From NCBI GenBank assembly GCA_040880365.1, contig JBBDIO010000173.1:1-23025 (forward strand): a stretch of DNA of 23,025 nucleotides, written 5' to 3'. The stretch's first letter is position 1; each line of letters begins with the position of its first letter. Position numbers and translations under genes: made by a program. The notes under the pieces were generated by a model, which was given only the letters and a program-made list of their open reading frames with translations, was not told where the DNA came from and made no database searches. This document shows, one piece after another, positions 6,901 through 14,514 of the stretch. This stretch comes from JBBDIO01 sp040880365 (GTDB lineage: Bacteria > Chloroflexota > Anaerolineae > Caldilineales > Caldilineaceae).

Positions 6901-7605
6901 ATGTGTGGACGATTTACTTTGCATGCCCAACCCGAATTGCTGGCCGAATTGTTTGGGCTTGATGCGGTGCCCCAGCTGGCGCCGCGCTATAACATCGCGC
7001 CCAGCCAACCTATCGCCATTGTGCGCGACGAAACGCAGCGCGAGACGGGTGAAGTGGCGCGGATCTGGACGCATGTGCTCTGGGGGCTGATTCCTTCCTG
7101 GGCCAAAGACCCGACGATCGGCGCACGTATGATCAATGCCCGCGCTGAAACTGCCGCCGAGAAACCCTCTTTCCGTGCGGCCATGCGCCGGCGTCGCTGT
7201 CTTGTGCCGACCGACGGCTTCTTCGAGTGGCAGCGCCAGGGCAAACAGAAGCAGCCCTTTTACGCGACCTTGCAGGATGGCGGGCCGATGGCTTTTGCCG
7301 GTTTGTGGGAGACGTGGATGGGGCCGGATGGCAGCGCGCTGGAAACCTGTACCGTGCTCACGACCGAGCCGAATGACCTGTTGGCAAAGATCCACAATCG
7401 TATGCCGGTGATCCTGGCTCCCGAAGATTATGGGGAGTGGCTACGCGCCGGGGCAGAGTTGACACCGCGTGAGGTCTCGGAGTTACAACACCTGTTGCGC
7501 CCCTATCCTGCCGATGCTATGAAGATGGTGGCGGTGGATCCGGTTGTCAACAATGCACGCAATGAGGGACCCGAGTGCATTCTGCCGGTCGAATCCTCTG
7601 AATAG
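6901..7605 (+). CDS. yedK: SRAP-domain abasic-site processing protein (YedK/HMCES family)
   Basis: A 234-residue SRAP protein. The family covalently caps abasic sites in single-stranded DNA through the N-terminal cysteine after Met removal. Key residues are all present: MCGR with Cys2, YNIAPSQPIAIV (30-41), WGLIPSWAKD (61-70), NARAET with Asn79 and Arg81, DGFFEW with Glu109, and HNRMPVIL with His165. Length matches the family (about 220-240). Because Cys2 must follow the initiator Met, the ATG at 6901 is the only sensible start even though no ribosome-binding site precedes it. It is divergent from hisZ and appears to stand alone. A weak stem (gttgcg 7605-7610 with cgcaac 7614-7619) followed by TTT overlaps its end and could be a poor terminator. 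Confidence 0.95.
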   Translation: MCGRFTLHAQPELLAELFGLDAVPQLAPRYNIAPSQPIAIVRDETQRETGEVARIWTHVLWGLIPSWAKDPTIGARMINARAETAAEKPSFRAAMRRRRCLVPTDGFFEWQRQGKQKQPFYATLQDGGPMAFAGLWETWMGPDGSALETCTVLTTEPNDLLAKIHNRMPVILAPEDYGEWLRAGAELTPREVSELQHLLRPYPADAMKMVAVDPVVNNARNEGPECILPVESSE

Positions 7606-7802
7606 TTGCGCCACGCAACTTTACGACACGCCAAGTATCAAATTTAGTTATCTCGCTTAACACTTCGCAAAATGCCGGCACATTTCCAACATGTGCGGGA
7701 ATGGGACGTTCGCGAGTTTCGAGCGCCTGCTATGTACCTGCGAGCCTGATACCCGACATGCGAATAAAACATGACGGTCAACACACCTGATGGAGGCGGT
7801 TT

Positions 7803-9200
7803 GTGGATGCGTTTGCCCAGTTTTTTGACGTTACACTGTTGGCGACAATTGGCCTGATTTTTGTTGCGACGTTGTTCGGGGCCTATTTGCGTTCACGACA
7901 GCGTGATGTCTGTCTAAAATCGTTTGAAGGCTATAAGGTCACGATTGAGCGGTCGGGGGATAAGCTGATCTGGGGTGAAATGGAGCTGGAAGGTACGGGT
8001 TTGGAGCTCCACTATACGGACAGTGTCCAGGATACCAATCACGTTGTATCCAGCTATGTGATGTATGCCGCGGAGTATGCCGATATCCAGGCAATTTATC
8101 GCTATGTAGATCAGCTGGATGAAGAGGGCGTTAAGCAGCGCCAGAAAGATCTGGATCGCTCATTTCACCCGAATATTGTGCATCGTTCGTTGCGCGGTGT
8201 TCAACACTTTTTCCATCTTGCCAACGAGTCGCTGAGCGACGTGATGAGCGTCATCATCGGGCGGTTGCGCAAACCCGCCGGGCGCTATATCTCGGACACC
8301 GGGGAAGAGCATTTGCGGCGGTTTGGCACGACGGTCATTGGATCGGTCGGCGGCAACTATGAGGGACTGCTGGAACGCTTGATCGGGCACAAGGTCATTG
8401 CCGATATCCTCGAAGGCGACGAGGTCCACGAACATGTGGGCATTTTTAAGAATTATTCGCCCGATTTTATCGAGCTGCTCAATGTGCAATTCCCCGAACG
8501 GCAATCTGTGGCGCTGGCTGCCCAATGTGGCGTAGATGCGTTTGTGCTTTCTGCACAGGTGGAGGATGGCAAGATTCATGTGAAGAATCAGACCAGTCAA
8601 CCGATTCTTGTACAGTCGTTGACGACCGATGACGGCGAGGAGGAGATGCTCAACGTCGTGGTGAACAGTGATGAGAGCCTGGAACTTCATCCGGAAAAGC
8701 CCTTTGAAAAAGGTTCGCTGAATGTGCGAGTGGTGCGCGAGCTGGATATGATTGTGCCGCGGACACGCTGTGTGATCCGCCATCGGGCAGAACGCTATAA
8801 GCCGGAGATTCTGCCGGAGATCATTTTTGACCTGGGTTTTATTCTTACGGGTAGCTCGGTACTCGATGCCCGCGAAGCGCGGTTGCGGCGGCGGATTCAG
8901 GAGACTCCCGACGCTGCGCTTGCCATGTCGAACCTGGGCGGCATTCTGGTGCAGAAAAAGCAGTTTGCCGAAGCAGAAACGTGGTTGCGGCGGGCGTATG
9001 AACTGCGCAATTCTCTGCCCGATAATGGCAAGCGCACCGAGATGTTGCTGGCAGAATTGGAACGCAAGCATAAGAATACTATTGCAAACAGTCAGTTGAT
9101 ATCGGGGCAGCGTGAAAGCGTTGCCGTGCCAATGCTATCTGCCAATGGTAGCACCAACGGGACGAGCGCACCACAGCAGGGACCCTATTCTGGGATGTAA
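7803..9200 (+). CDS. Membrane-anchored protein with a C-terminal TPR, function unknown
   Basis: A 465-residue protein with one N-terminal membrane helix (about 9-29, LLATIGLIFVATLFGAYL) followed by RSRQRD, so most of it should be cytoplasmic. After the helix comes a beta-rich segment (KSFEGYKVTIERSGDKLIWG, ELEGTGLELHY). A region at about 140-230 contains HLANESLSDVMSVIIGRLRK and GSVGGNYEGLLERLIGHKV, then a second beta-rich part (about 240-345). A TPR-type helix pair lies at about 369-402 (AALAMSNLGGILVQKKQFAE onward). The tail is low-complexity and Ser/Asn/Gly-rich. I do not recognise the central region. GTG 7803 is preceded by GGAGG (7792-7796), a strong site. It is monocistronic: a two-way terminator follows at 9232-9281. 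Confidence 0.85.
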   Translation: MDAFAQFFDVTLLATIGLIFVATLFGAYLRSRQRDVCLKSFEGYKVTIERSGDKLIWGEMELEGTGLELHYTDSVQDTNHVVSSYVMYAAEYADIQAIYRYVDQLDEEGVKQRQKDLDRSFHPNIVHRSLRGVQHFFHLANESLSDVMSVIIGRLRKPAGRYISDTGEEHLRRFGTTVIGSVGGNYEGLLERLIGHKVIADILEGDEVHEHVGIFKNYSPDFIELLNVQFPERQSVALAAQCGVDAFVLSAQVEDGKIHVKNQTSQPILVQSLTTDDGEEEMLNVVVNSDESLELHPEKPFEKGSLNVRVVRELDMIVPRTRCVIRHRAERYKPEILPEIIFDLGFILTGSSVLDAREARLRRRIQETPDAALAMSNLGGILVQKKQFAEAETWLRRAYELRNSLPDNGKRTEMLLAELERKHKNTIANSQLISGQRESVAVPMLSANGSTNGTSAPQQGPYSGM

Positions 9201-9231
9201 AACGACGCAGGGATGTGTTTTTCTGATGGCA

Positions 9232-9281
9232 ATAACAAAAATGGCTGGTCTTCTCGCGAGAAGACCAGCCATTTTTGTTAT
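9232..9281. terminator. Bidirectional intrinsic terminator (50-bp perfect palindrome)
   Basis: The sequence is perfectly self-complementary around the centre at 9256/9257, 25 bp per arm, with a GC-rich core (ggctggtcttctcg) flanked by A5 on the left and T5 on the right. It therefore works in both directions: for the TPR gene (+), ending 31 nt upstream, and for the tRNA-Gly (-), ending 3 nt away. Confidence 0.93.
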
Positions 9282-9284
9282 GTG

Positions 9285-9356
9285 AGCGGGCGAAGAGACT
9301 CGAACTCTCGACATTCAGCTTGGGAAGCTGACGTTCTACCACTGAACTACGCCCGC
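9285..9356 (-). tRNA. tRNA-Gly, anticodon CCC
   Basis: A 72-nt cloverleaf on the minus strand. Acceptor GCGGGCG (9350-9356) pairs with CGCCCGC (9286-9292) and the discriminator is U, as in bacterial tRNA-Gly. D-arm begins TAGTTCAGTGGTAGAAC. Anticodon stem TCAGC/GCTGA encloses loop TTCCCAA, so the anticodon is CCC (reads GGG). T-arm contains GAGTTCGAGTCTC. The CCA end is not encoded. A consensus promoter lies just upstream and the terminator palindrome directly downstream. Confidence 0.97.
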
Positions 9357-9367
9357 CAACTCTCCAT

Positions 9368-9396
9368 AGTATAAAGAGGGGATGTATGCCTGTCAA
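9368..9396 (-). promoter_or_regulatory. Sigma-70-type promoter of tRNA-Gly
   Basis: On the minus strand: TTGACA (9391-9396, perfect -35), 17-nt spacer, TATACT (9368-9373, 5 of 6). The predicted start at about 9361 leaves only a few nucleotides of 5' leader before the mature tRNA at 9356. Confidence 0.88.
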
Positions 9397-9507
9397 ATTG
9401 CACGATGATTCTGCCGGTTAGCTACTGTGGACTGCTGTGGCATCTTTGGGTATCCGTGGCGGGCGCGTGGGTAGCGAAGCTATCGATGAGGTAATGGGGG
9501 GGATGGG

Positions 9508-10308
9508 TCAGGTATGGTCTTCGAATGCCTGCCCGCAATGGGGACAAATCTGGGTGCGTTTGGTACGTTGACGGTCCAGTTCGTCGGCAAAGCCGGATGC
9601 CAGAATCCCCGCGGGGAGGGCAAAGATGCCAACCCCCAGAATCGCGATGATGCCGCCCATCACACGGCCCAACGGGGTGATGGGGTAGACATCGCCATAG
9701 CCGACGGTGGTGAGGGTGGCGACACCCCACCACATGGACGCGGGAATACTGGAAAAGACTTCGGGCTGGGCCTGATTTTCGACCAGATAGACGGTTGACG
9801 AGGTGAACAAGAGCAGAATTAACACGATAAAGAGGCAGATGATCAATTGGTCGCGGCGGTCACGCAGAACCGAACCGAGCGTTTGGAGTGGGGTGGCGTA
9901 GCGCGTGAGTTTGAAGAGGCGCATGAGGCGCACAAAGCGCAGTGAGCGCGTGATGCTGAGATGAAGTGGAAAGAGCAGGGCCAGGAAGAACGGCGCAATC
10001 GCCAGCAGGTCGATGAGCGCGAGCGGCGTCAGGGCATAGCGCACCCGCCCGCGCAGCGATTCGGCATAGCGGGGATCGCTGGTCGCCGACCATAGACGTG
10101 CAATGTATTCCGCGGTAAAAATTGCTATGGAAATCAGTTCGAAGCGGTCAAAGAGCGGGCCATAGGCTGCGCGCAGCGTGGGAACTGTCTCCAAAATAAT
10201 GGCGGTGACATTGAGCACAATCAGCGACATCATAAAGACATTAAACGCACGGGCGCGGGGGTTGGTATCAACTGGCCCTTCCAGAATTGCGTAAATTTCT
10301 GCCTTCAT
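9508..10308 (-). CDS. Voltage-gated-type potassium channel (six-helix)
   Basis: A 266-residue membrane protein with the six-helix Kv layout: S1 about 22-41, S2 about 57-74, S3 about 95-113 with Asp100, S4 about 118-136, S5 about 152-174, pore helix and filter 190-206, S6 about 213-240. S4 has Arg at 121, 124, 127, 130 and Lys133, every third residue, so the voltage sensor looks intact. The filter is TLTTVGYGD, K+-selective. The short cytosolic tail ends ICPHCGQAFEDHT, a CxxC half-zinc-ribbon. AGGTGA lies just before the ATG. The gene is 76 nt downstream of the aminotransferase gene on the same strand and probably co-transcribed with it and the SPFH gene. Confidence 0.93.
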   Translation of the reverse strand: MKAEIYAILEGPVDTNPRARAFNVFMMSLIVLNVTAIILETVPTLRAAYGPLFDRFELISIAIFTAEYIARLWSATSDPRYAESLRGRVRYALTPLALIDLLAIAPFFLALLFPLHLSITRSLRFVRLMRLFKLTRYATPLQTLGSVLRDRRDQLIICLFIVLILLLFTSSTVYLVENQAQPEVFSSIPASMWWGVATLTTVGYGDVYPITPLGRVMGGIIAILGVGIFALPAGILASGFADELDRQRTKRTQICPHCGQAFEDHT

Positions 10309-10318
10309 GGTTCACCTA

Positions 10319-10354
10319 ACGCCTGTTGGTGTTGATACGCCTGTTGGTGTCGAT
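10319..10354. repeat. 18-bp tandem duplication between the aminotransferase and K+ channel genes
   Basis: acgcctgttggtgttgat (10319-10336) is repeated at 10337-10354 with one mismatch. It fills about half of the 76-nt gap. Confidence 0.9.
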
Positions 10355-10384
10355 GCTTAGAAATCTATTATATGGGACACTGCC

Positions 10385-11683
10385 CTATGCGGCGGGCATG
10401 ATTTTCAGGATTGCGCGTGCCGTCTCCAGCGTGCGGTCAATATCGGCCTGGGTGTGGGCCGCGCTGACATGGTTGCGTTTGAGCGCGGTGGGCAGCATGA
10501 AGATGCCCTGTTCGCACATGGCGTTGCGGAACCACACATCGCGCGCCGTGTTGTTATCCAGCAGGTCGTCGTAGCTGTCGATGTGACGTTCGGACATGAA
10601 GTAGGGCACAAAGACTGAACCGAAGCGGGCGACACAGATGGGAATGCCGAATTCCTGGGCGATGGTTTCCAGCCCGGTCTTGGCCTGGTCGGCAAGATCG
10701 AAACAGTGGGCATAGACGGAGCCGTCTTCGAGGCGGGCAATCGTCGCCAGGGCCGCGGCCACACTGAAAGGATGTCCGTTGTAGGTGCCCGCAAAGAAGA
10801 CCCCGCCGCCGGGGCCAAAGCGATCCATGAATTTTGCCGCGCCGGCAATGGCGGCAATGGGATAGCCGTTTGCCATTGCTTTGGCAAACGTTGTGATGTC
10901 GGGGGTGACGCCGGCCAGCCGTTGATAGCCGCCCAGATCGTGTCGAAAGCCGGTGATCACTTCGTCGAAAATAAGCAGGATTCCCGTCTCATCTGCCAGG
11001 CGACGCAGCGTCTGGAGAAAATCTCGATGGGGCAGCACACAGCCGATATTGTGGGGAATGATTTCTACCAGAATGGCGGCGATGTTTCCCCCGTGCTCGG
11101 CGACGGCAGCTTCGACGGCCTGGGCGTCGTTGAACGGCAGCACAATTGTGTTATCGACCACGCCCCGCGACATGCCCGCAGAGAGCAGGTCTTGTTGTCC
11201 CATGCGTTCGGGTGGGGTGATGATATTCATGAGCACGGCATCGTGCCAACCGTGATAGGTGCCCTGGAATTTGATGATTTTCTCGCCGCCGGTCACGGCG
11301 CGGGCCAGCCGCAGCGCGGCGTAGGTCGCTTCGGAGCCGGAGTTGGTGAGCATGACGCGTTCGGCGGAGGGAACGTGCTCTACGATTTTTTCGGCGAGCA
11401 GTATTTCCAGTTCGGTGACGCCTGCGCCAAAGATATCGACGCCTTGCATGGCGGTCTGCACGGCAGCGTTAACGGCCGGATCGTTGTGGCCCAGAATAAT
11501 CGGCCCAAACGCGGCGTGATAGTCCAGATATTGGGTACCGTCGACGTCGGTCACATACGCGCCGTTGGCGGTTTCGGGCACAAACGGCCACGGCAACAGG
11601 CGATTGATGGAGTTGACGCCGCCGGGGATGACAGCCTGGGCGCGGGCGACCAATTCTTGATTACGGGTTTGTTCTCGGATCAT
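10385..11683 (-). CDS. Class III PLP aminotransferase, glutamate-1-semialdehyde aminomutase-like
   Basis: A 432-residue fold-type I PLP enzyme, the size of GSA aminomutase (HemL). Visible: PGGVNSINR (20-28), DVDGTQYLDYHAAFGPIILG (47-66), PLP-phosphate TNSGSEAT (113-120), YHGWHD (143-148), FDEVITGFR with Asp240 (239-247), and the PLP lysine Lys268 in TFAKAMANGYP. The N-terminal half reads like HemL. The active-site segments differ from classical HemL (AKAMANGYPIAAIAG instead of LGKxIGGGxPxGA; GTYNGHP instead of GTLSGNP), so a related omega-aminotransferase is equally possible. No other haem genes are nearby. ATG 11683 has GGAAAG just upstream; the frame extends to 11989, but that part lies inside the SPFH gene and is not homologous. 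It starts 28 nt after the SPFH stop, suggesting an operon. Confidence 0.85.
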   Translation of the reverse strand: MIREQTRNQELVARAQAVIPGGVNSINRLLPWPFVPETANGAYVTDVDGTQYLDYHAAFGPIILGHNDPAVNAAVQTAMQGVDIFGAGVTELEILLAEKIVEHVPSAERVMLTNSGSEATYAALRLARAVTGGEKIIKFQGTYHGWHDAVLMNIITPPERMGQQDLLSAGMSRGVVDNTIVLPFNDAQAVEAAVAEHGGNIAAILVEIIPHNIGCVLPHRDFLQTLRRLADETGILLIFDEVITGFRHDLGGYQRLAGVTPDITTFAKAMANGYPIAAIAGAAKFMDRFGPGGGVFFAGTYNGHPFSVAAALATIARLEDGSVYAHCFDLADQAKTGLETIAQEFGIPICVARFGSVFVPYFMSERHIDSYDDLLDNNTARDVWFRNAMCEQGIFMLPTALKRNHVSAAHTQADIDRTLETARAILKIMPAA

Positions 11684-11711
11684 CTGACTTTCCAATTCTG
11701 CTTGGCGCGCG

Positions 11712-12881
11712 TTAGGGAGTGGTAGCGGTAGCCGGCTGGGTGTCGATGGTAGGCACGATCCCGGGACCGGGCATAACCAGGGTTGGCACCATGCCTTCGG
11801 GGGTGAAAATGATCTTGTCGCTTTCCTGGAGCGCCGATGCGTTGGCCTGTACCATGAGCAGCCGCACATAGTCGGGATTTTGGGCATAGAGTTCGGCGAG
11901 GGCCAGTTGCACCGCGACATCGGCCTTGGCACGCTCGACCGCGGCTGCGGCACGCGCCCGCTCGATTTCCAGGTCGAGTTGTGCGCCAATCAGGGCGTTG
12001 TCCTTTTCTGCCTCAATAATGGCCCGTTCGGCTTCGACGCGCGCCAGTTCGTTGGCCCGTTCGGCTTCGATAACCGCGCGTCGGGCGATGATGGTCAGCT
12101 CTTCCAGCTCGGCAAGCGTTAACTGTTGACGCGCTTCTTCCTGGATGCGGCTCTGCTGGACGCGGATTTCGCCCTCTTGCCGGGCCTGTTCGGCGGCGGC
12201 CTCGGCGTTGGCGCGCAGTTGGTCCTGCGCGGCTTTTTCGGTCTGCAAGCGGCTGCGCACAATTTCATCCAGGGCGCTTTGCACTTCTGCCGATAACATA
12301 ACTTCGGGGATTGCTACATTGTCCACAATCAGGCCAAAATTGGCGGCGAGCTTGTTCAATTCGTCGTCGATGCAGGCGCGCAGTTCGTCGCGCGCGGTGC
12401 CAATCACGGCGTCGTCGAAGCGGCGATTGCCCACGCAGACCTTCATGGCCTGTTTGGCGCGGTCTTCAATGCGCAGGCGGGCAGAATCGTCATAGAGATA
12501 GAGCTGGTTATATTCGGGCCACAGGGATTGAATGCGGTCGGCAGTTTCCAGGCCGGGACGAAAGATATCGCCGGTCACGACCAGGCCAATGCGCTGCTTG
12601 TCTTGCGTAATCAGTTCTTCGTCGCCTACAGCGAAAGGAATCGCCTGGCTGGAAACACGCCGCAGCTCAACGAACAGGCCCACATCGCTGTAGACGCCGG
12701 GACCGACCACGCCCTTGATGCGCCCTGAGATAAACTGCACGCCAACTTCGGTTTCGTCCACGCGCTCGAACGCATAGAAAAACTGGCTGGAAAATGTGAA
12801 GATGATCGCGATGACAATGAGCACGCCAATGCCGATGATAATTGGCCGCGTCGCGGTGGTAGGTCGCCGAAAATCCTGCAT
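11712..12881 (-). CDS. SPFH/band-7 (stomatin/prohibitin-like) membrane protein
   Basis: A 389-residue protein. It has one N-terminal membrane helix (about 13-35) followed by an SPFH domain (about 36-215; ERVDETEVGVQFISGRIKGV, VGPGVYSDVGLFVELRRVSS, VDNVAIPEVML). A long Ala/Glu/Arg-rich coiled coil (about 216-340; EAERANELARVEAERAIIEA) and a hydrophobic/Pro/Thr tail complete it. SPFH proteins oligomerise into large rings or microdomains that scaffold or regulate membrane proteases and channels. AGGAGGGGCTG immediately precedes the ATG, a very strong site. It is the first gene of a probable three-gene unit with an aminotransferase and a K+ channel. No NfeD-type partner or FtsH is adjacent. Confidence 0.93.
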   Translation of the reverse strand: MQDFRRPTTATRPIIIGIGVLIVIAIIFTFSSQFFYAFERVDETEVGVQFISGRIKGVVGPGVYSDVGLFVELRRVSSQAIPFAVGDEELITQDKQRIGLVVTGDIFRPGLETADRIQSLWPEYNQLYLYDDSARLRIEDRAKQAMKVCVGNRRFDDAVIGTARDELRACIDDELNKLAANFGLIVDNVAIPEVMLSAEVQSALDEIVRSRLQTEKAAQDQLRANAEAAAEQARQEGEIRVQQSRIQEEARQQLTLAELEELTIIARRAVIEAERANELARVEAERAIIEAEKDNALIGAQLDLEIERARAAAAVERAKADVAVQLALAELYAQNPDYVRLLMVQANASALQESDKIIFTPEGMVPTLVMPGPGIVPTIDTQPATATTP

Positions 12882-12955
12882 CAGCCCCTCCTGGGTATAC
12901 TAAACATGAAATTGGTGTTGGATTTGAACGCTACCGCCGTGTGCGCAATTGCTGC

Positions 12956-12985
12956 ACGCATTCGCATATCACGCATTCGCATATC
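12956..12985. repeat. Perfect 15-bp tandem duplication
   Basis: acgcattcgcatatc at 12956-12970 is repeated exactly at 12971-12985, in the non-coding region upstream of the SPFH gene. Confidence 0.92.
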
Positions 12986-13088
12986 CGGGTACAGGATGCA
13001 TGTCACGGTAGATTTTACTGCGTCATTGTACCAGCGGGGAGGCGAAAGAAAAAGGTTGAGGCGTAGATTGCGTGCGGTTTGCTCAATT

Positions 13089-13117
13089 TTGTCCCGCGTG
13101 CCATAGACATCTAAAAT
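13089..13117 (+). promoter_or_regulatory. Probable promoter of the pyrC-pyrB unit
   Basis: TTGTCC (13089-13094), exactly 17 nt, then TAAAAT (13112-13117). The predicted start near 13124 leaves a leader of about 140 nt before the GTG of pyrC. Confidence 0.6.
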
Positions 13118-13177
13118 GAGAATCCAATGCGTTCTATCGTGCTGTACTCATTGGCGCACAAAATTACGCCAAGCATG

Positions 13178-13213
13178 TCGCATAGAATATCGCACAGAAA
13201 TTCGCACAGAATC
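13178..13213 (+). repeat. Three degenerate 12-bp direct repeats in the pyrC leader
   Basis: tcgcatagaata, tcgcacagaaat and tcgcacagaatc follow one another directly. Units 2 and 3 agree at 10 of 12 positions, units 1 and 2 at 9 of 12. They lie between the predicted transcription start and pyrC. Confidence 0.7.
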
Positions 13214-13263
13214 ACAACGCGCTCCTTGCTGGGTTTGGGGCCACACCTAGACTGGAAATTGCC

Positions 13264-14370
13264 GTGACCACTATTCGCATCCCGGGGCTGATTGACGCCC
13301 ATGTTCATCTGCGCGAGCCGGGCTATGAATATAAAGAGGACTTTGATACGGGGACGCGCGCGGCGCTGGCGGGCGGCGTTGTGACGATGCTGGATATGCC
13401 CAATACGTTGCCGCCTACCGCGACGCCGGCGCGGTTTGCTGAAAAAGTGGCATTGGCGCGCGCCAAGGCACGCTGCGACATTGGGTTATTTGTGGGCGCA
13501 ACTTCGTCGGACCTTGACGCCTATCTGCCGGTGGCGCAGCAGGCGTGCGGCCTCAAGATTTATGTGAGTGATACCTTCGGCAGTTTGCGCATTGAAGAAC
13601 TGGCACACATGCATCGTTTCTTTCGCACCTGGAGCGAAGCCGGCGCCACGCATGGCTATCGGGCGCAGGGTGTGGCAACGGGAATTGGTCCGGTTGCCGT
13701 CCATGCCGAGGAACTGATGTTGCCCGTGTGTCTGAATCTGGCACACCTGTATGATGTACCGTTGCACATTGTGCATGTGACCCGCCAATCGGAAATCGAA
13801 CTGATTGCCCGTGCCAAGGCACGCGGCTATCCGGTGACGTGTGAGGTGACGCCGCACCATTTGTTTTTGGATAGCAATGATGCGGCGCGGCTAGGCGTAT
13901 TCGGCGATATGCGTCCGCGGCTGGCTACGCCCCAGGATGTGGGCGCGCTGTGGGATCATCTGGACGTGATTGACATATTTGCCACCGACCACGCACCCCA
14001 CACACGCGCCGAGAAGGAGGCCGAAACCCCGCCACCGGGTGTGCCGGGGGTGGAAACCATGCTGCCGTTGTTGCTGACCGCGGTCCACGATGGGCGGATG
14101 GAGTTGGACGATCTGCTTCTGCGCTGTGTGGAACGTCCTCGGGCCATTTATGGAATACCGGAGATTCCCGATACGTTTGTGGAAGTGGACGTGGACGCCG
14201 AGTATATGCTGGTGGGCGCAGACTTGCAGACCCGGATTGGCTGGACGCCCTTTGAGGGTCGCACCGTGCGCGGACGCGTGGCGCGGGTGGTGTTGCGTGG
14301 GCAAGATGTGTTCGCAGATGGCGAGGTACTGGCCGCGCCGGGGGATGGGCATGTGTTATTTGCAGAGTGA
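13264..14370 (+). CDS. pyrC: Dihydroorotase, CAD-like
   Basis: Third step of pyrimidine synthesis: reversible ring closure of carbamoyl aspartate to dihydroorotate. A 368-residue amidohydrolase with metal ligands visible: HVH (His13, His15), the lysine expected to be carboxylated (Lys98 in GLKIYVSDTFG), His147 (VHAEE), His171 (LHIVHV), and the catalytic Asp242 (ATDHAPHT). Much of the sequence closely resembles the dihydroorotase domain of animal CAD: RIPGLIDAHVHLREPG, CEVTPHHLFL, PPPGVPGVETMLPLLLTAV, and WTPFEGRTVRGRVARVVLRG. It also has the Thr-Phe of the CAD flexible loop (104-105). One difference: the Cys next to the second-shell His in CAD (ICHV) is Val170 here, so a third zinc of the CAD kind may be absent. 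GTG 13264 is the start; GGAAA lies 6-7 nt upstream. pyrB follows after 144 nt. Confidence 0.94.
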   Translation: MTTIRIPGLIDAHVHLREPGYEYKEDFDTGTRAALAGGVVTMLDMPNTLPPTATPARFAEKVALARAKARCDIGLFVGATSSDLDAYLPVAQQACGLKIYVSDTFGSLRIEELAHMHRFFRTWSEAGATHGYRAQGVATGIGPVAVHAEELMLPVCLNLAHLYDVPLHIVHVTRQSEIELIARAKARGYPVTCEVTPHHLFLDSNDAARLGVFGDMRPRLATPQDVGALWDHLDVIDIFATDHAPHTRAEKEAETPPPGVPGVETMLPLLLTAVHDGRMELDDLLLRCVERPRAIYGIPEIPDTFVEVDVDAEYMLVGADLQTRIGWTPFEGRTVRGRVARVVLRGQDVFADGEVLAAPGDGHVLFAE

Positions 14371-14409
14371 TGCGTCTGGTTTGCGCGGCCTAAATCATAC
14401 CGCGTGGCG

Positions 14410-14439
14410 ACCGGTGTGGGCACTACCGGTGTGGGCACT
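14410..14439. repeat. Perfect 15-bp tandem duplication between pyrC and pyrB
   Basis: accggtgtgggcact at 14410-14424 is repeated exactly at 14425-14439, in the 144-nt pyrC-pyrB gap. Confidence 0.92.
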
Positions 14440-14514
14440 GAGGATTGCAGACATGAGTGTCTGCGCACACAGGGGGAATTTGATGGTCAAACGGCAAATT
14501 TTAAGGAGCGCAGG

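Larger units (their letters stand above)
12882..13263. other. Divergent intergenic region between the SPFH gene and pyrC
   Basis: No gene. It contains a perfect 15-bp tandem duplication (12956-12985), a promoter towards pyrC (13089-13117), a start-proximal inverted repeat (ccaatg 13124-13129 with cattgg 13149-13154), and a triple 12-bp repeat (13178-13213) in the pyrC leader. The promoter of the SPFH gene must lie here too, but no candidate stands out. No PyrR-binding-loop consensus is recognisable. Confidence 0.5.

Noticed and set aside
8160..9071. 303-aa minus-strand open frame
   Set aside because: Shadow of the TPR membrane protein; no motif and no ribosome-binding site.
10706..11725. 339-aa plus-strand open frame
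   Set aside because: Antisense to the aminotransferase gene, which has a complete set of PLP motifs.
11684..11989. N-terminal 102-residue extension of the aminotransferase frame
   Set aside because: It overlaps the SPFH coding sequence out of frame; homology and a ribosome site begin at 11683.
12956..13213. Possible CRISPR-like or iteron array
   Set aside because: Units are tandem with no spacers, only 2-3 copies, unrelated to each other; no cas or rep gene nearby.
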